Positions 10,727 through 21,819 of a stretch of DNA of 54,198 bases are shown here, piece by piece. The notes under the pieces were generated by a model. The model ran no database searches. It worked only from the letters and a program-made list of their open reading frames with translations, and had not been told where the DNA came from. The translations under genes were made by a program, and so were the position numbers. Source of the stretch: Calcarisporiella thermophila CBS 279.70 (taxonomy: Eukaryota > Calcarisporiellomycota); NCBI RefSeq assembly GCF_041956535.1, contig NW_027192221.1:203969-258166 (forward strand), given 5' to 3'. Every line of letters starts with the position of its first letter. Position 1 is the stretch's first letter.

Positions 10727-13710
10727 ATGGATATAGTCTACGCACAACACACATTCGATGCAGAGAATCCAGACGAGATTAGTTTTGCTCGGGGTGATAA
10801 AATCATTGTTCTAGAGAAGGATGAAAACTTTGGCGATGGATGGTGGCTCGTAAGTGCTCCCCCATTAATTGCTAAGCTAAGGTTTGGATTGTTTAATATA
10901 AATCATATCTACTCTCAGGGCCAAAATCCCCATGGCGAAATCGGATTATTTCCGGCAAATTATGCATCACCACAACCACCTGCACAAAAGGCTTCATCCC
11001 AGTCGCAACAACAACAGCAGCAACAAACCAGGGTGCGTCCCCTTTCCATAGTCATGTCAAATCCCATCACACAGCAACAGAGCCCTATTAGTATGGAATC
11101 AGGCTCTCCCCTGGGTCGCATTCAGCAACAGCAGCAGCCACAGCATTATCAAGAAAACAATTATTCAAGGCAAATGGAGGATGAGGGTAATGAGAACACA
11201 AAAGTCCACTCGTCCCACTCATCTCTTACAGATAACCTCGGACGGGATCGACTATCGGTTTCTAACGGGCGTCCAACTCCTCCCATGCAGCCATCTCCTC
11301 CCGCTCAGCCGCCGCCTCCTACTCAGCCCCTCCCACCTGTTCAACCTCCTTCTCAACCACCACCGTCACAGCCTCTTCCCCCCATTAACCCTCCACCTCC
11401 CCCACCACCAGCCTCAACCACGTCTACAGAGTCCAAGAAACTCTCCATGGAGCCTACTGGAGCACGTGCAGCCGCACAGACAATATCCCTGCAGACGGCG
11501 ATCCGACATCCAAGTTTGGCTGGAGTGCATCCGGAGGATTGGGATGTGCAACAAGTATCTTTTTGGTTGCAATCGATGGGGTTAAATCAAGCAGCAGTCA
11601 AGTTCACGGGTAATCATGAGATCTTTCGAATCCCTCATAGTTTTAAATTGAGAATTCTTACTCTATTTTTCACCTGCAATTAGAGCATGAGATTAGCGGT
11701 GATATATTATTAGAGCTGAATCTGGAGACGCTCAAAGAACTAGACATCTCATCTTTCGGCAAGCGCTACCATGTTATGAGTGCAATCAATGCCCTAAAGC
11801 AAGAGTTCAATCTCAACTCTGGCGATCAGAATTCAATCTCAGACACTCGATCTGCCGCCTCTTCGGTTCGTGGAGTCCCCGCTCCTAGTATCACTAGCCC
11901 AACCTCGCCGTCGCCTTCATTTCAGAACGTTCAACGGGTGCTGACTGACCCTGGAATGGGCCGGCCAACCTCGACAGCCTCGGTTCCTCGCTCGGATTCA
12001 CGTTCTGGTAGAATGGGTGCTTCTAGCCATAGTGGACAAGACTTCCGCGGTGATGCCCGAATTCTAACTGAAGCGATTCCAGAAGAAGAAGACATAGATG
12101 ATGAAAATCGGTTCCCTCAAGCTATATCCCACATGCATCTAAACACTCCCCCTTGGCAGCAGCCTCCACTTGGCCAGCCAGGTGTGTCAGGGAGCTCGGT
12201 AGGCTCGAGTGTATCAATGCGACAACCAATGTATACCTTGCAAACAGAGCCTGATTCTCGTACATATATTGTGAGTCCTTTATCCTTTGTATGATTTTAT
12301 TTGCATCTATGCATATTCATATGCTATTCTATTTATTTAGAGCGGAGACAGCCGATCCTTGACATCGGATAGCGGACCAATGGATCCTGAGCATCCCAAC
12401 GGCCATAATAGATTTGGTGCAAGATCCGAATCGAATGTTGATGAGCTTCATGCATGGCAAAGGCTCCCCGTTCCTACGTAAGTTTAACATGATTACAAAA
12501 TCGTTTATGATATTGGTTAAACATATATTTGCATGCGTTTGCTCTCTTTGCTTCAATTCCTATTTGTAGCAGTATCAGCAATTCACCCTCTGGCCCAAAG
12601 CCGTCTGGTATTAATCGACTTATCAAAAATCCGGATTACGAGGGGTGGTTGCGCAAGCAAGGAGGTCGTTACAAAACTTGGAGTACTCGCTGGTTTGTCC
12701 TCAAAGGAAGCGATCTCTACTATATGAAAAATCCAAAGGATACACGAGCTCGTTCGCATATTGATCTTCGAGGATACCGTGTAGTTCCTGATGAGCGGAT
12801 CCAGGCTGGCAAATACTGTTTCAAGTTGGCGCACGATCGCGAACGTACCTACAATTTCTACTGCGATACCGAGCAAGCTATGAAAGACTGGCTTCATGCG
12901 TTGATGAAGGCCACAGTGCGGCGTGATCCAAATGCGCCTGTTATCTCTTCGTGTAATGTGAAGACGGTGCCTCTTGCTGTAGCCCAGCAAATGCGCCCTC
13001 TCCCCCCCACGCTCAACAATAATCCGCAAGGGCAGCAGCACACAAATGGCATGGGGATAAAACAAAATCGAGTGGCTGCGCAGCAGCCTGCTCCTCTCGA
13101 GGCCTTTGATCACTTCGGCTCACCATTTGGATCTTCGCAGCCAGCACAGTCCCCCCCTGCCCCTCAATCGGTGATTGAGGATGCATGGGATGGCGAGCCG
13201 CTTGACAATGAAATTGACCCCGATCTGCGGCCGGAGCGCTTACGCCGACTTGCCGAAGAAAGGAAGGAGGAGGAGGAACAGCAGCAACGAGCAGACGCTG
13301 CAAGTCGTTCTCCTGGTGTCGGAGCTGATAACCAGCTGGAGCCGTGGGCGCGCTCGCGATACATCCGCTGGGTAAACGCTCATCTCCCACCAGAATTCGA
13401 TCAGCAAGTGACTGACTTAACGGACTCTTTCCGTTCTGGTGAGGTCTTGATCCAACTGTTGGAGTCGGTGGCGGGCAAACCAGTCAACCGCCCAGACCCA
13501 CCGGCGAATGGAGCGAGCAACACCTCTCCTAGTATGTTGATGTTGGAGAATATTGTGGCTGCATTTCGGTTTATGGACAAACAGGGGGTTGTACGTGATG
13601 GGTGGTTTTCGGTGAAGGATGTGTTTGGTGGAAAAGAGGATAAAATCATCGAGATGTTGGATTCAATTAGGCGATGGCAGACTACCTTGGATCAATCGAA
13701 AAAAGATTAA
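10727..13710 (+). CDS. Boi-like polarity scaffold: SH3 - SAM - PH - CH domains
   Basis: Exons 10727-10849, 10919-11609, 11684-12270, 12341-12477, 12570-13710; 892 aa. Residues 1-58 form an SH3 domain (MDIVYAQHTFDAENPDEISF, GWW, GLFPANY). A polyQ run (71-77) and a Pro-rich stretch (about 159-206) follow. SAM domain about 249-313 (EDWDVQQVSFWLQSMGL, ending INALKQEF). PH domain about 534-629 (YEGWLRKQGGRYKTWSTRWF, ending DWLHALMKATV). The last about 110 residues (772-885) read as a calponin-homology domain: YIRWVNAHLP, FRSGEVLIQLLE, ENIVAAFRFMDKQGV, DVFGGKEDKIIEMLDSI. SH3-SAM-PH is the layout of yeast Boi1/Boi2, which link Cdc42 and Bem1 to exocytosis and polarised growth. The CH domain is not in the yeast proteins. 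The first intron (69 nt) keeps the frame open. Confidence 0.9.
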
Positions 13711-14378
13711 ATAATATCTCTTACTTTTTTTTTCCCCTCATTCATATATATAAATCTATATCCCATATGCTTTCTGAATATTGCTCATAAAATTAATTCA
13801 TATGGTAGTTTCTTTTAGTTGTTAGTTCCTTATTCCTTTTTTACTCTAATTGCTTTTAATTTTTTTTTTTTTTGAAGTTCTGGGATTTTCTTATAGTATT
13901 ATAATTTTATTTATATATTATATACATTCTACTTTTCCCACCTTTCATCAGTATTGATTAATGTATTAGTTTTTCTCCCTCCTTATAAATATTTTGAATA
14001 TATACGTGATAATTTTCTCCTTAAGATATCTTTATATGCTTGGCTTAAAATCAATGCTTCCTCATAAATATGTGTGACATACAAAATTTGTGGTATCTAT
14101 TGGAAGCCTAATACAACGAGAGGATTAAAATAAGTATGCAGTAAGAACTCACAGAATAGGGTGTCGTCATCCCTTTTATAAACTGGGTTTATTAGACGAA
14201 GAAGTAGTTAGCATTTCAGCCGCTATCCTAGCTTCAATAATTTACCCCCTCAACGTGGGACACGGAAAAAAAAGCAAGTCACATATATTTCAGAATTCGA
14301 ACATTTTATATAGACCGCCATCAAATTAAAATAAAATCGGCTCTGATTGGTTGACTGCGTTATTGATAAGACCAGTCG
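13711..14378. other. Intergenic region, T-rich 3' part and TATA-containing 5' part
   Basis: The left half is the T-rich 3' flank of the BOI-like gene. TTTATATAGA near 14303-14314 could be a TATA box for the next gene. No further coding signal seen. Confidence 0.35.
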
Positions 14379-15634
14379 ATGGTGCAAGTTTCTTTTGAAA
14401 AGGATAGAACAAAGGGTATATTTTGGTTTTTTACTGCCGCTGAAATCCCCACAGCAATCGTGCCGTTTTCCATTTGCCCATTTCGCTTCTCCTCAATGTC
14501 ATATTCTTCCGCTACTTTTTCTTCGCTAAATACCATGACTCCATGGCTAACTAGGTCAAACAAGCAAAAGCGTAATGTGTCCTTCATTTCTGTGCATTGA
14601 TGTTTTGTCAATGTGTTCTAACATGTTTTTCCTTTCTGTTCTCTCCTCCTCATCTTGTGGGCTTTTTATAAAATAACAGCAGTAGTCCAGCCCATCATAG
14701 AAATTTCTAAACAGGATGACTGGAAAAATGTGTGCCGCAACATCAAGCGGATGGATCAACTCTACGATGCTACATTTCACTCATGGGTAAAGGCAGAAGA
14801 AAATGTACTTACTACCGCCATGTACCTACGGCGGATTGCAAATGGATATCCAATGGACCGCATTGTCAACGCACTCGAATGGCTTATGAGTGAGTGGAGG
14901 CTTGAGAGCGTTTGTCATCTTGTTAGACACCTCACGTTAGATTGGACAGGAGAACTAGGTAAGGATGCCAAATGAGGCTTCTGAGAATTTCTTACTGATA
15001 ATGATGGCATCTTTTCTCAGGCGATGAACAGAAAGCAACACTGCTACGGCACATCACGAAGAGCTGGTCCACGCAGCGAACTACCAATCTTGTTGCTTCC
15101 CTGCTGAGCCTCCCCCCTTATTTGGATCCTGTACCAAAGGACCGTTTCCTCCGCGCCTTCACTGCTGGATGGGACTTCTCGCGTCTATCGGAATTATTTA
15201 TGCATGTCCCGGTTCCTCATCGCACCAAGTTGCGGCTATTGAAAGAAGCAGCGGCTAGAGATCAAGGCGAGTTTAAACAAAGAATACGAAGACTTGCGCC
15301 TGAAACCTCCTCTTCTGCAACTTCCCCCTCTGCATCTTCCACCTCCCTCTCCTCCACTTCATTGTCTACCCATTCTTCTGCACACGCTCTGACTTCACCC
15401 TCATCCTCTTCATCACCCACCTCCTCGTCATCAACTAAGACACCCAGAGCTATAGAGAAAGAGGTGGAGAGTAGAAAAATGTTTTCACTGGAAAATGAGG
15501 AGGAAGATGCAGAAGATCTTTGCTCGCGATCGCACCAGCGCCATCAATCACTAATACTAGGGCTCCCTGGTGAACGTGAAATGATGGTCCAACAAGATAT
15601 ACACAATGGGAAAGGATTGGCAGCTGGGCATTAG
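14379..15634 (+). CDS. Unrecognised protein, helical core with Ser-rich tail
   Basis: Model: exons 14379-14571, 14680-14958, 15021-15634; 361 aa. I do not recognise the family. The central part (exon 2 and the first half of exon 3) is well-behaved, mixed-charge helical sequence, for example DDWKNVCRNIKRMDQLYDAT, AEENVLTTAMYLRRIANGYP and MDRIVNALEWLMSEWRLESV, then a segment ending KLRLLKEAAARDQGEFKQRI. The tail is almost pure Ser/Thr/Pro (15300-15440), then an acidic patch (ENEEEDAEDL). The intron between 14958 and 15021 restores phase precisely, so exons 2 and 3 are well supported. Exon 1 is weak: its composition is not very protein-like and the start could be a later ATG (14499 or 14537). 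The first acceptor is a CAGCAG doublet (14679 or 14682), both in frame. Confidence 0.55.
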
Positions 15635-16019
15635 GTCAGTTCCTTTATATCTCTTTATTTTATACGTTTTCGCCTCTTGTTTCTCTTCTTCATTCTTTGG
15701 CTTCCCTCCCCCAACCCTTTAATGACTTAATTTGCTATTATATGTTTTCATTTTTTTTGTTGAGTTCTCCAGTTTTAAAAGGCTTTTTTTTTTTTTCAAT
15801 TCCAAAGTGTTATATTATTGAAAATTTTATACAGTTTTACGTGTTTAAACGGGACAATTTCTTTTGTTGTTGTTTATGTTTTTTCATCTTTTGTTTCTTT
15901 TTTTTTCCCCTCCTCTCCCTTTCTCTTCTCCTTATATTGCTATTATGCTATTATTATCAATAATATTTTCTGTCATTGGTAGGCTATACAAGAAATACAA
16001 ATTCTCTTTATTTTAAAAT
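15635..16019. other. Convergent 3' region, T-rich
   Basis: Spacer between two converging genes, dominated by T tracts (15750-15910). It should hold both 3' UTRs. An 88-codon frame here is Phe/Leu/Ser-only and is a composition artefact. Confidence 0.4.
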
Positions 16020-19013
16020 TCACCAGTCGGATAATTCTTCATCGCTTCCACGAGGTTCCATCACAATGTCATCATCACTCTCTTCGGCACTATTTGAATT
16101 CTCAAGGGTAGGTGTAGCTGGCCTCTCCCTTTGCTGAAGGGGGTCAGGTTTAGATTGAACTTGCGCTGTGGCCGAGATGGAGGGGGCTGGGATAGCTTTA
16201 GGTTCAGATAAGGAAGGTCGGTTGTTTTTTACTTGCATCTGATCTTGTGCTTGTAATGGTTCACTAGGTGGTTGAGTAGGAGTTGAAGTAAGATTGAGAC
16301 TGGGAGCAGAAAACGTTGCCGGAGGAACAGTAGGCATTGCAGCTTTTCTATTCTTAAAATCGGTTATATTCTGAACCTTAAATGCACAGATTAGGACTAA
16401 TCGTTAAAAAAGTGTTAGAAGCAAATCTAGCCATACATTTTTCTCTTCAGTTACAGGATTTTCAATTGTTTGAGAATGCTCTTGGTTGAGAGTAGCAGTA
16501 GCATCTACCTTTTCTCTCATTTCAGTATCTTTGATATCCATACGGTTGGATTCATTGCCAGATTCCACAACCATAGTTGAGGCTTTTTGGACGATTTCCT
16601 TTTGTCTTACGAAGATTGGCTGCTTTACCGTAGTTTCCAAGAGAATTGATCCGCTAACCTCATTTTTTGATTTGTTGCTAGTATGATTCGCTTGGCGAAG
16701 GAGCGGTGGCAGAGGAGGGTGGATGACAAGATCACAGATAGTGAGCGCTTGAGCGCAAAAGTTTTGCAACTATAATATAAATAAGGCTCAGATTACTTTT
16801 CTTACAATTCGGGCCATATCAAGCCCTACCTCCCAACAAGAATCATTAATTCCTGCGGTGAATATTCTAACTGCATGTGATACGATGCTTGCAACCCCTT
16901 CTGTAGGGCACTGTACGGAGGCTGACAGGGATGCATACAGCGCCTTCTTCAGCTGGGTGTTAATATGGGGTGCGATGGTAGGATCTTGAGAGGCAAGTGT
17001 TACATAGGTTAGAACCACTTGGTCGATGGTTTGGCGAGCTGCAGGAGGAATTGAAGAGCTAGTATTATGGAGGAGAGCTTGCCAGACTGAAAAAGGAGTG
17101 ATCAGTTTGCGATGTAGCCGAAGAATAGAAAGAGAATACTACCTTCTAGTACAGCCACTTGAAGCTGGATGTTGGGTGGTTCAATATTCGCTGCGATTGC
17201 ATCCGAGTTAGTGATGATTTTGCGTTTCTTGTTGGATTTATTCTGATGATTCAATGGGTTATTATATATTGATTGTATCTAAAGAGGGTCGACTATTCTT
17301 TACCTTGGCGGCTCCAGTCTGTACCAAATCGGCTTCTATAGTAGAGGCTACTTCTGGTAGCTTCAAATCCTCGAGCAATTGCACGACGACTGATGTGCAT
17401 ATTGATTCAGCAAAAGAGATGCCAAATCTTTGAATACAGAGTGAGAGAGTACGATAGACTGATACGCGAATTGTACTGCGAAGAATGATTAGGTAGAGCT
17501 GATTGGTTATTCAATTGAAAAAATGTATATTATGGACACTCACTTTTGCTTTACGTTCTGAGAAAGAAGTCTCAGAAGAATACTAGATATCAAACTTGAA
17601 TATCTCAGCATATGATCTCCACAGCTAAATGTGAATATATAATTAGTAAGAATGTCTACCGCATTAAAAATCTATGTTTACCATAGTATCATAGAAACCA
17701 AAATCTCGTTGGCATGTAAATGGAGCATGGGAATGCAACACAGCATAGTCAAATATTCAGCTTTATCTTTGTTTTCCGACATCTACATAGCATGGAAACA
17801 GTCCGAATTTGAATCTTATTACTCAACTCACAGTTCAACTTACTAGAGATCCTTCGTATACATTAAATACTCGACAGATCAAATCTATTAGAGGTCCCAT
17901 TGGTACTTGCACGGCCACCAAAGTTTTAATACTGGGATTAGAAAGCATGCTTGTTTTTAGATACGCAAGGAATTGTCCATTACACTATCGAATATCCTAC
18001 CTTAAAAATTTCACAATAGATTTACTTAGAGCTTGAAAACGCGTCAACAAAATTGGAAATCCGATAATGTAATCAAGGGCAACAGGAGGGAGTTGAAAAC
18101 GATCTATTTGTTTTGAGGAATTTTCTGATAGAGGGAGTTAATCCATGTGACAAGTCCAAAAATGAAATTGCACACTAACCCTCTTCTATGGTGTCCAGTA
18201 GCCTATCAAGTATCTCATTCGCGGACCCCACCAGTTTTAACAATATATTTCTCCAGGTATCACTCTTAGTAGTAGTCGCCAGGCATTGCGCAGCGTGCTC
18301 TAAAAGAGCTGGGTCGGTTTGACCATCGAGATATTGTAAACAAAGAGTCTGGGTCTTCTCTGAGATTGGGCGGCACGTGGTAGGGAAGAGTGTGAAAAAC
18401 TTCGAGAGGGAATGGAGAATGGTGGGCTAGTTTTGTCAGAAATATCATGAAAACATTTGCAAAATAAAATGAACTATTCATATTGTATCAGGTAATTACC
18501 ACTAACTCGGCGTTCATTCTTAGGCTGTCGACCATCAAAGAGTTGAGCTTAGGAAGGTATACTGTAGTTACTTCGCGCTGTAATTCAGGGCGGTTTTGAG
18601 TTTTTGAAATAAGAAATGTAAGTGTTTCCATCGCTTCCTTAAGCGTAACAATGGGCTCGGGTCTCTAATTTGAGAGCATATAAATATCTTAAAATACCAT
18701 AAAATAAAAGGATAATTACACCCATAATCCCGAGTAATGCAGAACACCACCCTACTACATTCTCCGTATATAATTCTTCAGATTGCTCGGCAGTCACACG
18801 GACCAAACATATAGCTGACCAGCGTGCTCCTGCACATTTTGATTGTAAAAGCGAATTGAGGCGAGTAGACCATTTGTGTTGTGTAGAGGATTGGGACGAG
18901 GAAAAAAGCAGGGGGCGCAAGCGGAGGCATGAAAGGATGAATGGTACATACTCTTCTATATGGTTATCGTCCACGATATAGGATGTAAGAAGGTGATGCA
19001 GCAGATCTGCCAT
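16020..19013 (-). CDS. RIX1: Pre-rRNA-processing protein Rix1 (PELP1 homologue)
   Basis: Twelve exons on the - strand: 19013-18720, 18664-18500, 18426-18180, 18124-18001, 17949-17844, 17782-17682, 17624-17544, 17475-17304, 17242-17143, 17096/17086-16806, 16769-16437, 16376-16020. With exon 10 starting at 17086 the phases close and give 786 aa. Rix1 with Ipi1 and Ipi3 forms a nucleolar/nucleoplasmic complex needed for ITS2 processing and maturation of the 60S subunit. The N-terminal block around residues 56-80 (LLQSKCAGARWSAICLVRVT) is the family signature, followed by RPEPIVTLKEAMETLTFLIS and YLPKLNSLMVDSL. The middle is alpha-helical repeat. The C-terminus is low-complexity, Pro/Ser-rich and ends in an acidic EESDDDIVMEP...DEELSDW tail, as usual in this family. 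Introns are 48-76 nt. Confidence 0.85.
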
Positions 19014-19654
19014 GATGAATTAGTATTAAAATAGATTCCAACAATTTCCTACCTAGGCTCTCGAGAATAAATTAAAGTGTGACTATCTTTTCAGAGTAAA
19101 CAAAGTAATATAGTTTGATTTAGAGTTAACTATCAAATACATCAGAGGTTTATAGTATAAATTCACCCTGACTCTAGTTGAATTTGTATTTTTCATAAAT
19201 ATATTCTTTAAATATCAGAGAAATTCTCGTATTTAATAAAAGTCTTTACTGCTATTAGGTACATTAGCTTTAATATAAGTGGACAGTATATATTCATTAT
19301 TATATACTCGAATTCAGCTAAGAGATTCAATGAGAAAATGCAAGAAAAGTATTCATCCTTATTATGGAGAAAGAGATTTGCACTTTTTCCATTTCACCGG
19401 TATTTATGGAGTAAAATTTATTATTTTCTTATATTGAAACCATAAACTAGTAAATATTTAAAGCTCGAAGAAAACCCGGGATTTGGTAATAGATAATTGA
19501 CATTGAATTTGAGCTAAAAAAAGCATGCTAGGACTCCCTAGTGGAAAAATGCAACTCGCTAGAAAAGAGTTCCAGATAAAGAAAAAAAAGTTTTAAAAAT
19601 TACAACTAAATAAAAAGTTTTTCTACAGGATTAATCAGCGAAAATATATATAAA
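19014..19654. other. Intergenic region upstream of RIX1, downstream of ADA2
   Basis: AT-rich spacer between two - strand genes, holding the RIX1 promoter and the ADA2 3' end. No gene or repeat seen. Confidence 0.4.
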
Positions 19655-21646
19655 CTAGGCAGAAACCTCCTTTTTCAAAGATGAGGCTGGAGTTGTGTGC
19701 CCAGGAGGCCGAACCCATCCCATTTCCACAAAAAAGTCATAGATCCTGCTTGTCTTGTTTACATCAATTTTGATCAATTCTCTTGCTTGTCGCCGTCGAA
19801 GCGCACCTAAACGTGCATACTCCTTGAGGATCGTTTCTTTAATGACCAAATAGGGTTTTGGCATAATTCGCAAAGTGGAGCATAGGTTTTGTTCGTCTTG
19901 AGTAAGTAGGTGGACGCCGTCGGCCTCCCAAATATTCAATGGGTTGGCAGGTTTGCGACCGAGGGGTTTTGGGGTGGTAGATCGTGCGTGGTTAGATTCC
20001 TCAATAGCTCGAGGGGGCGGTGGTGGCTGATACGCTGCCTTGCGGGATTGCTGTCTTTCGCTAAAGGAATTTTGAGACGCCAGCAGTGACTTAAGATTGG
20101 ATTGCTAGAGTTACGTATTATTAAAATACATTAGAAAGGTAAAATAAATTGTACAAAAAAGATAGAAAAATTTACTCTCTGTGCTTTATCTCGCTCATAT
20201 TGAGTACCCGCAGACAACGTGGTTATACCATTTTGTCTATATTCTTGAAGTTTGGTAATTTGTTCTCGAAGCTTCATTTCATCTAGAAAATTAGCCATAA
20301 GATCAATATCATTATCACATGCCGGATTAATAAATTAAATCTCACTGAGAAGGCCATCAACAAATTTCTGAAAATCCCCTGCAGTTTGTACTCGGGAATA
20401 CGGTCGCAATCGGTTAAATAGATCACGTTCTTCCTTAGTACGCTTCTTTTCTTCTGCAACATTCTGCATTCAAGAGAAGAGTGAGTAAAGACAATACGAG
20501 TTTATCATTGAATTATTGCAACACCTTTTTATAGTTGAGAAGTCCGCGGTCGAATATAAATCGTTTACGTTCTAATCGCTTATCGATTTTGTGATTGAAA
20601 ATCTCAAGGACAGCAACTTTCAGTTCGGTTTCCTCTGGGGTATCTTCTTCGGTGAATACTATATCCTTTACGCATTGCTCTGCATCATTCTCATGTTCCG
20701 TCTCGAACTCTTTCCGGCCAGGCATGTATCCTCCTATTTCGTGATTTGTCGGCTGACTTGAAAGAGGCTAGTAGAAAAAGTAGTTTAGAATTTAGGTATA
20801 TTGCTACAAGTATATATATTATATTCACTTTGCTACGGTTTAAATCTGGTGGTTGCTTTGCAAACGATTCTAGGCGCTGTCGCTTCCGCGCATGGAATTC
20901 CTCAAGATCAATACCATCCAAAGAAGAGATAGTTCTCTACAATAAAGAAATTTTTTTAAAGTCCATGTCAGTATATTTCAGGATATTATTAAACTATACT
21001 GGTAATGGCCATTTATCACTGTTCACATAAATCTCTAGATAATGTTTCTCGCATTCTTCCTTCGTTCGTGTCTTAACATGCTTTGCCACAGCTTTCCAAT
21101 TCCCCATCCCAAATTTCTCTAGCCCTTGTAGAAGCAGAAGCTCTTCGTCTGCGCCCCAATCTGCATCAAAAATGGGAAATGCTGGCTTGCTCTGTGATAG
21201 CGGTCAAGAATATAGTAAGTAAAAAAATAGTCCTTATTGATCCTTATATCAGTAAGATTAATAACACTCACAACAACGCGATAATCGTGCCAGTTCTTGT
21301 GCTGGCCAACTTCTTTGCCTTTGCTGAAGCATGTCACACATAAATCAAAATCCTGACATTCAGCACATCGGATCCGAACAGTATCAGTGACGTTGAAACC
21401 GCATGAATCACAATGAAAAGGTTGGAAAGGTTGCTCGATGTCGTCTTGTGCTAAAAAAAAAGTATAATAATGATTAAGACAGGAAATTATAAAAAAAAAA
21501 AGAATTCCAAGACAAAAAAAAAGCTCGCAAATGATGTTTACAGTATTTTAGAAGTACCAATATGTTAACGGGAAAGGATACTTAAATTTAAAAATATTCT
21601 ATGGTAATTCATCCATGCGGCAATACATACCCTTATCTTCTCCCAT
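19655..21646 (-). CDS. ADA2: SAGA/ADA transcriptional adaptor Ada2
   Basis: Eight exons on the - strand: 21646-21631, 21450-21272, 21191-21000, 20936-20829, 20767-20525, 20463-20346, 20282-20176, 20104-19655; 470 aa. Ada2 binds Gcn5 and stimulates its acetylation of nucleosomal histone H3. In order: a ZZ zinc finger (about 17-65; CDSC, CAEC, CVTC and His residues in GQHKNWHDYR), a SANT/Myb domain (about 70-128; DADWGADEELLLLQGLEKFG and NWKAVAKHVKTRTKEECEKHY), the GGYMPGRKEFETEHENDAEQ block, KLREQITKLQEYRQNGI, a Pro run, and a C-terminal SWIRM domain (about 385-455; LCSTLRIMPKPYLVIKETIL, ARELIKIDVNKTSRIYDFF). All are in canonical order, and length compares with yeast Ada2 (434 aa). The first exon is only 16 nt and encodes MGEDK. 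Confidence 0.95.
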
Positions 21647-21819
21647 ATTTTCTTTTCTGACAGCTTAATGAGCTCAAACTCGAGTTTAGTACTTGCACTT
21701 TATTATCCCCACATTATGCTGCGCTACATTCTACTTGAAATTTATTCGGGCTATTAAAATCAATGACGGCGTGTTAAGTACAGAAGACAGCATAGTCTCC
21801 ATGTTTTAATCCAGGAAAC
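21647..21819. promoter_or_regulatory. Shared divergent promoter region, ADA2 / VPS13
   Basis: Only 173 bases separate the start codons of ADA2 (-) and VPS13 (+), so both promoters are compressed here. I see no clear TATA box. Confidence 0.5.

Noticed and set aside
12583-13113. 176-codon - strand frame opposite the PH domain
   Set aside because: The sense strand encodes an unmistakable PH domain; the antisense frame has no family features.
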